This document shows, piece after piece, positions 24,175 through 25,038 of a DNA stretch of 25,038 nucleotides. Numbering within the stretch: the stretch's first letter is position 1; each line of letters opens with the position of its first letter. The notes beneath the pieces are model-generated. The model was not told the origin of the DNA, ran no database searches, and worked only from the letters and a program-made list of their open reading frames with translations. Source of the stretch: Oribacterium sp. UBA3737. GTDB taxonomy: Bacteria; Bacillota_A; Clostridia; Lachnospirales; Lachnospiraceae. The stretch is from contig DFGZ01000261.1 in the NCBI GenBank assembly GCA_002371295.1, positions 1 to 25,038 on the forward strand. Reading direction: 5' to 3'. The position numbers and the translations under genes were made by a program.

Positions 24175-25038
<864 letters not shown>

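Overview
The window looks like a chromosomal segment of a low-to-moderate GC clostridial Firmicute, most likely Lachnospiraceae. This is inferred from strong GGAGG-type ribosome binding sites, T-rich intrinsic terminators, YG-repeat cell-wall-binding proteins, a BglP-type PTS with a GH1 phospho-glucosidase, an IS1182-type element and DUF4143 ATPases. Every gene I can support lies on the minus strand, so the text below runs from high to low coordinates. The intergenic DNA is also T-rich on the plus strand (purine-rich on the gene strand). That creates many spurious plus-strand reading frames, which I left out.

Layout in transcription order. (1) 25038-22108: the 3' part of a GH1 6-phospho-beta-glucosidase followed by a one-chain PTS permease (EIIB-EIIC-EIIA), ending in a strong terminator at 21923-21961; together a beta-glucoside uptake and hydrolysis unit. 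(2) 21922-18640: about 3.3 kb with no confident gene, but with several coding-like, stop-interrupted minus-strand frames that look like decayed genes. (3) 18627-18004: a short formate/nitrite-type channel with its own terminator. (4) 17590-15815: an AAA/DUF4143 ATPase carrying a huge low-complexity insertion. (5) 15649-12618: an ABC importer operon with a good sigma-A promoter, a lipoprotein binding protein, an internal hairpin flanked by two different tandem duplications with tiny ORFs, a permease and an ATPase. (6) A Uma2-family nuclease-like protein and a secreted cell-wall-repeat protein. (7) 10031-7439: a response regulator and histidine kinase pair; the regulator has an unusual acidic insertion inside its winged-helix domain. 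(8) 7438-6203: an AT-rich gap. (9) A TSUP permease with a terminator, then a consensus promoter driving a TPP-dependent acetolactate-synthase-like enzyme and an SDR epimerase/reductase, possibly for making a branched sugar. (10) 1800-1: an IS1182-type insertion sequence whose transposase is split by one in-frame TGA; it sits just after the SDR gene and a short coding-like fragment.

The most unusual points are: low-complexity insertions inside folded domains of at least two unrelated proteins (response regulator and DUF4143 ATPase, with milder expansions in the TPP enzyme and binding protein); tandemly repeated 15-codon mini-ORFs that start on the stop codon of the ABC binding-protein gene; a 66-bp reading-frame-preserving duplication just before the permease; and the graveyard of coding-like fragments around 19.9-21.9 kb. 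No CRISPR array, tRNA, rRNA or recognisable riboswitch was seen. I see no single obviously new defence or biosynthetic system; the findings are leads with stated tests.
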